A stretch of DNA of 13,667 bases from the NCBI GenBank assembly GCA_002426755.1, contig DINI01000034.1:20354-34020 (forward strand). The letters are read 5' to 3'. This document shows, piece after piece, positions 1 through 7,346 of the stretch. The notes under the pieces are model-generated. The model worked only from the letters and a program-made list of their open reading frames with translations, was not told where the DNA came from and did no database searches. Every line of letters begins with the position of its first letter. The stretch's first letter is position 1. The stretch comes from Flavobacteriaceae bacterium UBA5544 (GTDB lineage Bacteria > Bacteroidota > Bacteroidia > Flavobacteriales > Flavobacteriaceae). The position numbers and the translations under genes are program-made.

Positions 1-1868
1 AGATTTTTTATTGAAAACTCATCAAACCCACCAATAAGTTTCAAGTAATTGAATGCATTCATTCGGATTTCAAATCCAAACTTTGAGCTTGTATAACCAT
101 TTAATTCGTCAAAAACAGCCTGTTTCTTTTCTGGCTGGTATTCAATCGTGTTCAAGTGTAGCGCCAACCAAAGCAATCGGACATTGTAATCGCTGAAACC
201 AATGACATCTTTGGTTTGTTGCAGGTATTTTGAACGCTCTTCAGGAAAATTCACCCATAAAGTATATAGCGCCGCTTCTTTGGTGGCATAGGATTTATCA
301 CCTAACAATGTTTCATAGCTTTTTTTAAGGTCTACTGGGATTTCTGTCAAATTTTGGGCAATTGCCTGTCGAACTTCCCAACTGTTGTTGAAATCCTCTT
401 GTTTTACGTGATAGGATTCCTTTGATACAATTTTGATTTTTGCCTTATCCGAAATATCAGACACCAAATAATCCTGGCATTTGGAAGGATAGGTTTCGCA
501 ATCGACATCCATGTATTCTTGAATGAATGCTGATTTTTTCAAACTTTTCACCATGGCATCTTGGGGTAACTCCACAGTTTCCAGCCATGTGAGGACAAAT
601 TCAGTTAAGTCCTGCCCACTGGATGTTTCAACTTCATTAATAAAATCGCTGGTTTCCACATTTTTATACTGGTACTTTAGCAAATAGTTTTTCACAGCCT
701 CCTTAAATACCTCCTCGCCCACTTGTTCTTTCAAAACATGCAAAGCCCAACATCCCTTTTGATAAAAGGTCAAACTACTGGAATTAGGGTCGAGCAATGC
801 GGTGCTTTCGCCTGCTTTTTCTTGCTCCAACAACTGTTGTGCATACTCATACAGCCGCCAATAGTAATAATCGTCGCCAAAAACAGCACGCTCCGCCAAC
901 AACGCATAATAGGTCGCGAACCCTTCCTGAAGCCAATGGTGCGTGCCGCTAGTTTCCGTCACTAAATCACCAAACCATTGATGGGCCAATTCGTGCGCGT
1001 TGACATTCACATAATTCCTATCATTGAAACCAATGGAATCGGTCACCAAAGCATCAGAAAAAATGGTCAATGTTGTATTTTCCATACCGGAATAAAGGAA
1101 ATCCTTCACAGGAACTTGTTTATAAATTTCCCAAGGATAAGGCACACCAATTTCATCTTCTAAAAAATCAAACATTTGTTTGCTATAACGATAGGTTGGC
1201 TCGACTTTGAGAGAATCTTCTGGATAGTAATAGTATTCTAAAGGAATGCCGGTTTTAGATGTTTCGGTTTTTTTGTTGTAGTTGCCGATGGCGAGCGCTA
1301 CTAGGTAGCTGCTCATGGGTTTGTTCATGTTGAAATGCCAAGTTTTGAGGGAATCAGATTCTTCAACATCAAGCAGCTCTCCATTTGCTATTACTTGATA
1401 ATTTTTATCGAATGTGATGTTCAAGTCAAATTCGATTTTATCATTCATATCATCAATACTTGGCAACCAGTTACTGGTGTATTTACCTTGACCCTGTGTC
1501 CATATTTGATTATCAACAAAATAAAGAGCTTTATTTGGATATCCAAACCAAATTAAATTGAAATAATACTTTTGATTTTTTTTAAATCCTTCTCTGTTAT
1601 ATATAATTAACTTATCAGTAGTATTTTCCCAAGAGGCTTTAAAATTCTTTTCATGAATTTCAAAATGGTATACGTTTTTAGCATCAAGAAATACTGAATC
1701 AACATCTTTTAATATTTCAAACTCATATTTCACAGATAATCCGACTTCCTTAATTGAAGGTTTCAATACAATGTTTGCAGAAATTTTTTTAAAATCCACA
1801 TAATCCGTCTGTTGCGCTGAACAAATTCCGAAGAAAAACAAAAGAAGACACTGAAAAATTCGGTTCAT
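1..1868 (-). CDS. M1-family metallo-aminopeptidase, exported (3' end outside window)
   Basis: Zinc aminopeptidase of the M1 (gluzincin) family, predicted to be exported and to trim N-terminal residues from peptides. I translated it by hand from ATG at 1868; about 622 codons stay open to the window edge with no stop or frameshift. Residues 1-18 form a signal peptide (hydrophobic LLLFFFGI core, CSA before the cleavage site, then QQ). The zinc site HELAH is at residues 292-296, followed 18 residues later by Glu315 in WLQEGFATYYA. Tyr369 in FYQKG is the likely transition-state tyrosine. The substrate-binding GXMEN motif reads SGMEN at 260-264, so its first glycine is serine. Residues beyond about 440 look like the helical C-terminal region, cut by the window. 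It diverges from recG across 82 bp. The family is certain; substrate and final location are not. Confidence 0.93.
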   Translation of the reverse strand, partial: MNRIFQCLLLFFFGICSAQQTDYVDFKKISANIVLKPSIKEVGLSVKYEFEILKDVDSVFLDAKNVYHFEIHEKNFKASWENTTDKLIIYNREGFKKNQKYYFNLIWFGYPNKALYFVDNQIWTQGQGKYTSNWLPSIDDMNDKIEFDLNITFDKNYQVIANGELLDVEESDSLKTWHFNMNKPMSSYLVALAIGNYNKKTETSKTGIPLEYYYYPEDSLKVEPTYRYSKQMFDFLEDEIGVPYPWEIYKQVPVKDFLYSGMENTTLTIFSDALVTDSIGFNDRNYVNVNAHELAHQWFGDLVTETSGTHHWLQEGFATYYALLAERAVFGDDYYYWRLYEYAQQLLEQEKAGESTALLDPNSSSLTFYQKGCWALHVLKEQVGEEVFKEAVKNYLLKYQYKNVETSDFINEVETSSGQDLTEFVLTWLETVELPQDAMVKSLKKSAFIQEYMDVDCETYPSKCQDYLVSDISDKAKIKIVSKESYHVKQEDFNNSWEVRQAIAQNLTEIPVDLKKSYETLLGDKSYATKEAALYTLWVNFPEERSKYLQQTKDVIGFSDYNVRLLWLALHLNTIEYQPEKKQAVFDELNGYTSSKFGFEIRMNAFNYLKLIGGFDEFSIKN

Positions 1869-1950
1869 AGGACGTGGAGGAACAATCATCAGACCAAAAT
1901 AAGAAAAAATCAGGTTTTATGTTTGAAGTATAAGAATTATATTCGTCCGT

Positions 1951-4053
1951 ATGAACACCAATCTCCAAACGCCCATCGATTATCTCAAAGGTGTCGGACC
2001 AAATCGTGCTGATTTGCTCCGAAGCGAGTTGAGCATTCATACCTATCAGGATTTAATCAATCTGTTTCCCAATCGCTACATTGACCGAACGCAGTATTAT
2101 AAAATCAACCAGTTACAGCGGAATAGCTCTGACGTTCAAATTGTTGGGGAAATCACCTCTTTAAAAGACGTTGGCGAAGGGCGAGGGAAACGTTTGGTTG
2201 CAACCTTTAAGGATGAGACTGGCTTTATGGAATTGGTTTGGTTCCGTGGCCAAAAATGGATACGGGAAAGCATCAAACTTCACAAACCCTATGTTGTTTT
2301 CGGTAAGACCAATTGGTTCAATGGCATCTTCAGTTTGCCACATCCAGACATGGAATTGCTTGAGGAACATGAAAAAAACCTTCGCTCTGCCATGCAGCCG
2401 ATTTATCCATCAACCGATAAATTATCGAATAAGGGAATCACCAATCGAGTGCTTAATAAAATCATGCAACAATTGTTCTTGGAAACCAAAGGACGATTTG
2501 AAGAAACCTTATCCGAAAATTTGCTTGCCGAACTGAAATTAATTTCCAAAAGCGAAGCACTTTTCAATATCCATTTTCCGAAGAATCAAGAGCTGTTGGC
2601 GAAGGCGCAATTTCGTCTAAAATTTGAAGAATTATTTTATATCCAGTTGCAACTTATCATCAAAAATTTAATCCATAAATCAAAAATCAAGGGATTCAAT
2701 TTTGAACATGTTGGCGATTATTTTAATTCTTTTTTCACGAACCATTTACCCTTCGAATTGACCAATGCACAAAAGCGTGTTTTGAAAGAAATCAGGGCCG
2801 ATTTGGGTAGCAATGCACAGATGAATCGCCTATTGCAAGGAGACGTCGGTTCCGGAAAGACCATTGTGGCGCTAATGTCAATGTTAATCGCACTTGACAA
2901 CGGTTTTCAAGCCTGTTTAATGGCTCCGACTGAAATTTTGTCAGTCCAACACTTCAATGGATTAGTCGAATTATGTAACAATTTAAATATCAGCATAAAA
3001 CTACTAACAGGTTCAACCAATACTTCAGAACGCAAAGAAATTCACGAAAAACTCAAAAATGGTGAATTGAACATCTTAATTGGCACCCATGCCCTGCTCG
3101 AAGATAAGGTAGAATTTAAGAATTTAGGCCTTGCAGTTATCGATGAGCAGCATCGTTTCGGCGTGGCCCAGAGAAGTAAATTGTGGCATAAAAATGACTC
3201 CCCTCCGCATGTTTTAATCATGACCGCGACTCCAATTCCTCGAACTTTGGCAATGTCGGTTTATGGGGATTTGGATGTATCCGTAATAGATGAATTACCA
3301 CCCGGAAGAAAGCACATCAAAACGGTGCATCGGTATGATAAAAATCGACTGAAAGTGTTTCGATTTATCAAGGACGAAATTGCAAAAGGAAGACAGATTT
3401 ACATCGTCTATCCACTCATTCAAGAATCCGAAAAAATGGATTATAAAGATTTGATGGATGGTTATGAGAGTATCTCAAGAGAATTTCCGATGCCAACATA
3501 TCAAATCTCAATTGTACACGGACAAATGAAGGCTTCCGATAAGGATTACGAAATGCAGCGATTCGTCAAAGGTGAAACGCAAATCATGGTTGCCACAACA
3601 GTTATTGAGGTTGGAGTGAATGTCCCAAATGCTTCGGTGATGATTATTGAAAGCGCCGAGCGTTTTGGTCTATCACAACTCCATCAATTACGCGGTCGTG
3701 TGGGGCGCGGCGCGGAACAAAGCTATTGCATTCTAATGACAGGACATAAATTGAGCGAAGACAGCAAAACACGGCTTCAAACGATGGTGAGCACCAATGA
3801 TGGCTTTGAAATTGCCGAAGTTGATTTACGCTTACGAGGCCCGGGTGATTTAATGGGCACGCAACAAAGTGGTGTTTTGAATCTGAAGATTGCTGATGTG
3901 ATAAAAGACAAAGATGTGTTACAGCATGCTAGATACTATGCCAAATCTATTTTAAAAAATGACCCTTCCCTTTCTCTTCCTGAAAATAAAGTCATAAGAT
4001 ATACTTATGGACAATTGACCAAGTATAAGAATATTTGGAATTATATCAGCTAA
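1951..4053 (+). CDS. recG: ATP-dependent DNA helicase RecG
   Basis: Double-stranded DNA translocase that reverses stalled replication forks and branch-migrates Holliday junctions in the cytoplasm. The 700-residue length is normal for the family. The N-terminus has the helix-hairpin-helix-like GVGPNRADLL (14-23), then an OB-type wedge region (about 60-150) that binds the branched DNA. Helicase motifs follow: Walker A GDVGSGKT at 297-304, the RecG-type DEQH box at 398-401 followed by RFGVAQR, TATPIPRT from 425, and motif VI QLRGRVGRG at 579-587. The C-terminal part contains the RecG/Mfd-type translocation region (DLRLRGPGDLMGTQQSG). ATG at 1951 is the only sensible start: it gives the family N-terminus and the next in-frame Met is far inside. 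It stands alone, divergent from the M1 peptidase and convergent with the DUF2911 gene. Confidence 0.98.
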   Translation: MNTNLQTPIDYLKGVGPNRADLLRSELSIHTYQDLINLFPNRYIDRTQYYKINQLQRNSSDVQIVGEITSLKDVGEGRGKRLVATFKDETGFMELVWFRGQKWIRESIKLHKPYVVFGKTNWFNGIFSLPHPDMELLEEHEKNLRSAMQPIYPSTDKLSNKGITNRVLNKIMQQLFLETKGRFEETLSENLLAELKLISKSEALFNIHFPKNQELLAKAQFRLKFEELFYIQLQLIIKNLIHKSKIKGFNFEHVGDYFNSFFTNHLPFELTNAQKRVLKEIRADLGSNAQMNRLLQGDVGSGKTIVALMSMLIALDNGFQACLMAPTEILSVQHFNGLVELCNNLNISIKLLTGSTNTSERKEIHEKLKNGELNILIGTHALLEDKVEFKNLGLAVIDEQHRFGVAQRSKLWHKNDSPPHVLIMTATPIPRTLAMSVYGDLDVSVIDELPPGRKHIKTVHRYDKNRLKVFRFIKDEIAKGRQIYIVYPLIQESEKMDYKDLMDGYESISREFPMPTYQISIVHGQMKASDKDYEMQRFVKGETQIMVATTVIEVGVNVPNASVMIIESAERFGLSQLHQLRGRVGRGAEQSYCILMTGHKLSEDSKTRLQTMVSTNDGFEIAEVDLRLRGPGDLMGTQQSGVLNLKIADVIKDKDVLQHARYYAKSILKNDPSLSLPENKVIRYTYGQLTKYKNIWNYIS

Positions 4054-4080
4054 AAAAAAGTCCAGCTTTCACTGGACTTA
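4052..4080 (-). terminator. Intrinsic terminator of the DUF2911 gene, between convergent genes
   Basis: A perfect 8-bp stem (AAGTCCAG at 4058-4065 paired with CTGGACTT at 4072-4079) has a 6-nt loop. Read on the minus strand, it is followed by a run of T from the A-tract at 4052-4058, giving a standard rho-independent terminator 33 bp past the end of the 4113-5204 gene. On the plus strand the stem is followed by A residues, so it should stop recG transcripts only weakly. Confidence 0.8.
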
Positions 4081-4112
4081 AAAACATAACTGAACGTTTT
4101 TTGACTGATTGA

Positions 4113-5204
4113 TTACATAGCTCCAAGTTGCTTTAAATATTTTTCTGAATTGGCTTTGACATTGGCAGGTGGATTCATAGATAACGACTTCTTGAAATTT
4201 TTGATGGCATTTTCTTTGTCTCCCACAGTTACATAATACTCTCCAAGGCTGTCATAAGCATTGGCACTTTTAGGGTTCAGCACAATGGCCTGTTTAAAAT
4301 ACTTCAAGGCATTCTCATAATCCTTGGCATTCATCATTTGATATCCAAGGGTGTTCAATTGGTTTTCAGTGGCCATACCCATAGCTTCGGCCATAGTCGT
4401 TTCATATCCTTTATTATTACCTTGTTTTTTCTGCAATTGTGCCTTGATGGCTAGATTATTAAAAGTTTTTTGACTGTAAAACTGTCCTCCGATGGCGTTG
4501 TCAATCCAACCTTCTGCTTCTTTGTAGTCGCCTCCATTGTTAAGTACAAAGGTTGCCGCCTGTTCCCAAGTCTGCCTATTAAACCCTGGCTGATTTTGAA
4601 GGTTGCTTCTAATGTCCGAAAGAACTGTTTTATTGACATCCACACCAACTTTAAAAGGGATTTGTTTTTCCGCCCAATTCAAAACTACAGTAGCCGAATT
4701 AGGAGTGACATCCAAGAACTCATAGGTCAATTGTTCTACATGTGAATGTTTTTTGGTGGTGACATCAACTCGCAGGGCGTCTTCTTCAGGTTTGTAGAAA
4801 AAACTTCCCCAAGCGTTGCTATTATTGGAGAAAATAATGGTTGCCTTGTCATTTTCATTAATAATCATGTGCAAACCATAAGTGCCAGCTTTCAATGGTT
4901 TTCCTTCAACCATTACATCTGTTGATGTGTAGAAGGTTGTGTTTTCGTCAGCACCAGCACGCCATGGGGATTCTTTGGCTGTTCCGAATCCGAGGTTGTT
5001 CATGCCATACGGCACAAGATTCCCCCAAATTTCACGACCATTGACACTTGGTCGGGAATAATCGATTTGCATTTTGGTAATACCCACGGTTTGGCCAACG
5101 GAAGCTTGCTGGCTGCCTCTCGGCATATTTAATTGAGCATTGGCATTGGATGTGGCAAGGCTAATGATGATAGCCGCGACCACAAAAGAGTGAAAGTGTT
5201 TCAT
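4113..5204 (-). CDS. Exported DUF2911-domain protein with C-terminal TPRs
   Basis: Exported protein of unknown biochemical function. Residues 1-23 are a signal peptide ending ANA before Gln24. Residues about 40-190 match the DUF2911 family as I know it: IDYSRPSVNGREIWG, the WRAGADENT segment, GTYGLHMI, and NSNAWGSFFY. The C-terminal part is helical, with two clear tetratricopeptide repeats at about 281-314 and 315-348 (LGYQMMNAKDYENALKYF and LGEYYVTVGDKENAIKNF) and a weaker TPR-like helix pair near 225-239. TPRs usually hold a partner protein, so a periplasmic scaffold or envelope role is plausible, but no catalytic residues are evident. The start is well set by the signal peptide. The sequence just before the start shares an 11-mer with the TlpA-like gene. 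It is a single-gene unit with its own terminator. Confidence 0.92.
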   Translation of the reverse strand: MKHFHSFVVAAIIISLATSNANAQLNMPRGSQQASVGQTVGITKMQIDYSRPSVNGREIWGNLVPYGMNNLGFGTAKESPWRAGADENTTFYTSTDVMVEGKPLKAGTYGLHMIINENDKATIIFSNNSNAWGSFFYKPEEDALRVDVTTKKHSHVEQLTYEFLDVTPNSATVVLNWAEKQIPFKVGVDVNKTVLSDIRSNLQNQPGFNRQTWEQAATFVLNNGGDYKEAEGWIDNAIGGQFYSQKTFNNLAIKAQLQKKQGNNKGYETTMAEAMGMATENQLNTLGYQMMNAKDYENALKYFKQAIVLNPKSANAYDSLGEYYVTVGDKENAIKNFKKSLSMNPPANVKANSEKYLKQLGAM

Positions 5205-5207
5205 AGG

Positions 5208-5218
5208 TTGCTGGTTTT
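5208..5218 (-). promoter_or_regulatory. AAAACCAGCAA element before the DUF2911 start
   Basis: The minus strand reads AAAACCAGCAA, then three bases, then the ATG at 5204. The same 11 bases sit at the same distance before the TlpA-like lipoprotein gene at 7225. A translation-initiation or leader-RNA element is an inference from position; nothing shows which. Confidence 0.4.
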
Positions 5219-5394
5219 TAGTTAATAGCTTAAAATTAGGAGCAAATAAGATTACTTATTGTTAGGGGAACGTTAAAGAGATGAGCAAGACTGTTAATTA
5301 ACTATAATTTAAGAAGATAGAAGCTTTTATCAATGGTTTATATAATTTTATTTCAAAAGCATTTGAGGTGACCGCCACCTTAAGTCTTCTTTAG

Positions 5395-5402
5395 TATCTT
5401 TG
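5395..5402 (+). promoter_or_regulatory. -7 promoter element of the miaE-type gene
   Basis: TATCTTTG matches all six defined positions of the Bacteroidota primary-sigma -7 element TAnnTTTG. No TTG lies at the usual distance upstream; the nearest is at 5363-5365, about 29 bp away. The element ends one base before the ATG at 5404, so transcription should begin at or after that codon. This argues for initiation at the ATG at 5419. Confidence 0.6.
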
Positions 5403-5418
5403 TATGAAATATTCTAAT

Positions 5419-6000
5419 ATGCTCCACCTAAAGCTAGAAACCGACCCACGCTGGGCAACTATTGTTGCATCTAACATTGAAGAAATATTGACGGACCATG
5501 CGTGGTGTGAACAAAAAGCGGCGACTAATGCCATCACAATTATCACTCTTAATTCCGAATATCCAGATTTGGTAACTGATTTATTGGAGCTGGCAAAAGA
5601 GGAATTGGAGCATTTTGCCATGGTACACGACATCATCAAGAAAAGAGGATTTAAGCTGGGTCGTGAACGCAAAGATAGTTATGTGAATGAGTTGTATAAA
5701 TTTATGAACAAAGGCGGCACTAGATTGGAAAGCATGGTGGACCGCTTATTGTTTTCGGCAATGATTGAAGCCAGAAGTTGTGAGCGCTTTAAGCTCCTTT
5801 CAAAAGAAATTGGCGACCCAGAATTGTCCAAATTCTATTATGATTTGATGGTCAGTGAGGCAGGACATTACACCACATTTATCACTTTTGCACGTAAATA
5901 TGGGAAAAACATAGATGTGGATAGGCGTTGGAAAGAACTTGTAGAATTTGAAGGAGAATTAATCAAAAGCTACGGGAAATCCGAAAGTATACATGGTTAA
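5419..6000 (+). CDS. miaE: tRNA-(ms2io6A)-hydroxylase, MiaE type
   Basis: Non-haem diiron monooxygenase that hydroxylates the isopentenyl side chain of 2-methylthio-N6-isopentenyladenosine at tRNA position 37. The longest frame begins at 5404 (198 residues). I prefer the ATG at 5419 (193 residues, beginning MLHLKLETDPRW), because a perfect -7 element ends at 5402 and the five extra codons look like leader. Numbered from the longer form, ferritin-like diiron ligands are visible: Glu36 in HAWCEQKA, Glu67 and His70 in EELEH, Glu122 in MIEARSCERF, Glu152 and His155 in SEAGHY. All four helices of the four-helix bundle are present. It is a single gene convergent with the TlpA-like lipoprotein, with only 7 bp between the stop codons. 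The family assignment is strong; whether the substrate is exactly ms2i6A is inherited from the family. Confidence 0.9.
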   Translation: MLHLKLETDPRWATIVASNIEEILTDHAWCEQKAATNAITIITLNSEYPDLVTDLLELAKEELEHFAMVHDIIKKRGFKLGRERKDSYVNELYKFMNKGGTRLESMVDRLLFSAMIEARSCERFKLLSKEIGDPELSKFYYDLMVSEAGHYTTFITFARKYGKNIDVDRRWKELVEFEGELIKSYGKSESIHG

Positions 6001-6007
6001 CTAGTTT

Positions 6008-7225
6008 CTACTCTTCCAGAAGCTCATTCACGAAACTCTCAAACTCTTTTTTAAACTCAACATACTTCTCACTAGTAGCTGGACCATTGAATCCTGTGTG
6101 AATTTTACGCACTTTTCCGTTTCTGTCGATAAAGATCGATGTAGGATACGACAATATTCTATTGAGCATTGGCAACTTTTCATGAGCTTTATCTTTATCA
6201 GAAGTTCCGTATTGCGCCAATAATATGGGGTAATTAATACCTACTCCATCTTTCAGACGCTCGATGCTTTTAAATGCAGATGCTTCAGTTTTTGCATATT
6301 CAAAAGCTAAAGCGATAAATTCGATATCCTTATCTCTATTTTCTTTATAGAATTCTGAAAAGTATCTGCTTTCATCCAAACAATTTGGGCACCAACTTCC
6401 CATAATCTGAACCACAACCACTTTATTTTTGAATTTCTCATCGCTTAAAGAGACCTTATTCCCAGAAGTATCAGGAAAGGAAAAAGCAATCTTGTCATAA
6501 CCATCCTTTAAAAATGTCAACTTGTTTTCATCTGGCAACTCAAAGGCATCATTACGTTTGGCAATAAAAGGCTCATTAAAATGATTTCCGGAGTAGAAAG
6601 TGCCTTGCATGGCATTGTTGGAGACTGTTGCAGTAAACAAAAAAGCATGGGCACCGTCAAAAGTTGATAATTTTAATTCATCGCCATCCATAATACCCTC
6701 CAAATAACGATAATCACCTGTTGCTGTTCGAAATGTTCCTGTTACCTTATTGCCTTCTTGTTTGAAAATTCCTTTTGCAACATATTCCTCATCTTTTATG
6801 CCTTTACTAAAAACAGCTTCCCAATTACCACTAATATCAACGGTTGCTTTCTGGTTTGGTTCATCAAAGCGTGTTTTTTTGTTATAAACTGCTTTAAATG
6901 GAAGTATCCTATCCAAACTTTCCTTTATGAATTCTCCTTGCATCACAGTATCATTCATCGTTAAGGCAAAATAACCTTCAAACACAGGCATTTTAATGAA
7001 AATCGAATCATTTCGGTAGTCTATATCATCCACCAAAATCACTTCATCCGCATTAAAAATTTTCATTCCTTTTTTTGCAGTGATTTCAAAATTAAACGGA
7101 AGCGTTTCGGTGTCAGAAATCTTCAATTCACCGCGCCACATGCCCTGTTTCATTGGTATTGCATAATAATCAGGATTGCATGACGACAACATAATGAATG
7201 AGAGAAGAAAAAATAATATCCGCAT
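6008..7225 (-). CDS. TlpA-like thioredoxin-fold lipoprotein with duplicated N-terminal domain
   Basis: Predicted lipoprotein thiol-disulfide oxidoreductase acting outside the cytoplasmic membrane. The signal peptide ends in a lipobox, MLSSC, with Cys16 as the lipidated residue. The thioredoxin/AhpC-TSA fold occupies about 245-400, with active-site C279-P-N-C282 in GSWCPNCLDE and the cis-proline at 361 in YPTSIFID. Residues about 27-225 look beta-rich and hold two related copies: FEG/MQGEF (82-84, 95-99) in the first and FDG/MQGTF (189-191, 206-210) in the second, each followed by a PF(K/I)A segment. This lies where many Bacteroidota TlpA-like proteins carry an extra beta domain. Reduction of disulfides in exported proteins is the likely role; the partner is unknown. 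The start is fixed by the lipobox and shares an upstream 11-mer with the DUF2911 gene. Confidence 0.92.
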   Translation of the reverse strand: MRILFFLLSFIMLSSCNPDYYAIPMKQGMWRGELKISDTETLPFNFEITAKKGMKIFNADEVILVDDIDYRNDSIFIKMPVFEGYFALTMNDTVMQGEFIKESLDRILPFKAVYNKKTRFDEPNQKATVDISGNWEAVFSKGIKDEEYVAKGIFKQEGNKVTGTFRTATGDYRYLEGIMDGDELKLSTFDGAHAFLFTATVSNNAMQGTFYSGNHFNEPFIAKRNDAFELPDENKLTFLKDGYDKIAFSFPDTSGNKVSLSDEKFKNKVVVVQIMGSWCPNCLDESRYFSEFYKENRDKDIEFIALAFEYAKTEASAFKSIERLKDGVGINYPILLAQYGTSDKDKAHEKLPMLNRILSYPTSIFIDRNGKVRKIHTGFNGPATSEKYVEFKKEFESFVNELLEE

Positions 7226-7228
7226 AAA

Positions 7229-7239
7229 TTGCTGGTTTT
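7229..7239 (-). promoter_or_regulatory. AAAACCAGCAA element before the TlpA-like gene start
   Basis: The minus strand reads AAAACCAGCAA, three bases, then the ATG at 7225. It is the exact counterpart of the element at 5208-5218. No other gene start in the window has it. Confidence 0.4.
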
Positions 7240-7317
7240 CTGTTTAAAAAGCCGAAATAAAGACAAAATACTTACAAATAAAAATTATTTAGCATTTCTA
7301 TTACTATTTAGTATTAT

Positions 7318-7325
7318 TATCTTTG
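7318..7325 (+). promoter_or_regulatory. -7 promoter element of pheT
   Basis: TATCTTTG is a perfect match to the Bacteroidota -7 consensus, ending 21 bp before the pheT ATG, so the leader would be short. I see no clear TTG at the -33 distance; the upstream stretch is plain A/T. The intergenic region 7226-7346 holds nothing else that I recognise. Confidence 0.6.
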
Positions 7326-7346
7326 CTGATTCTATAAAATTAAATA

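Noticed and set aside
723..1556. Plus-strand open frames at 723-965, 978-1163 and 1335-1556
   Set aside because: They lie antisense to the M1 peptidase, whose minus-strand frame is continuous with an intact zinc site; their translations resemble no family and have no upstream signal.
1938..1945. TATATTCG as a -7 element for recG
   Set aside because: It misses one consensus base in A/T-rich DNA, lacks a well-placed TTG, and would leave recG essentially leaderless. Too weak to annotate.
4058..4079. The same hairpin as a recG terminator on the plus strand
   Set aside because: The stem is followed by A residues rather than a T-run in the plus direction, so it is assigned to the minus-strand gene only.
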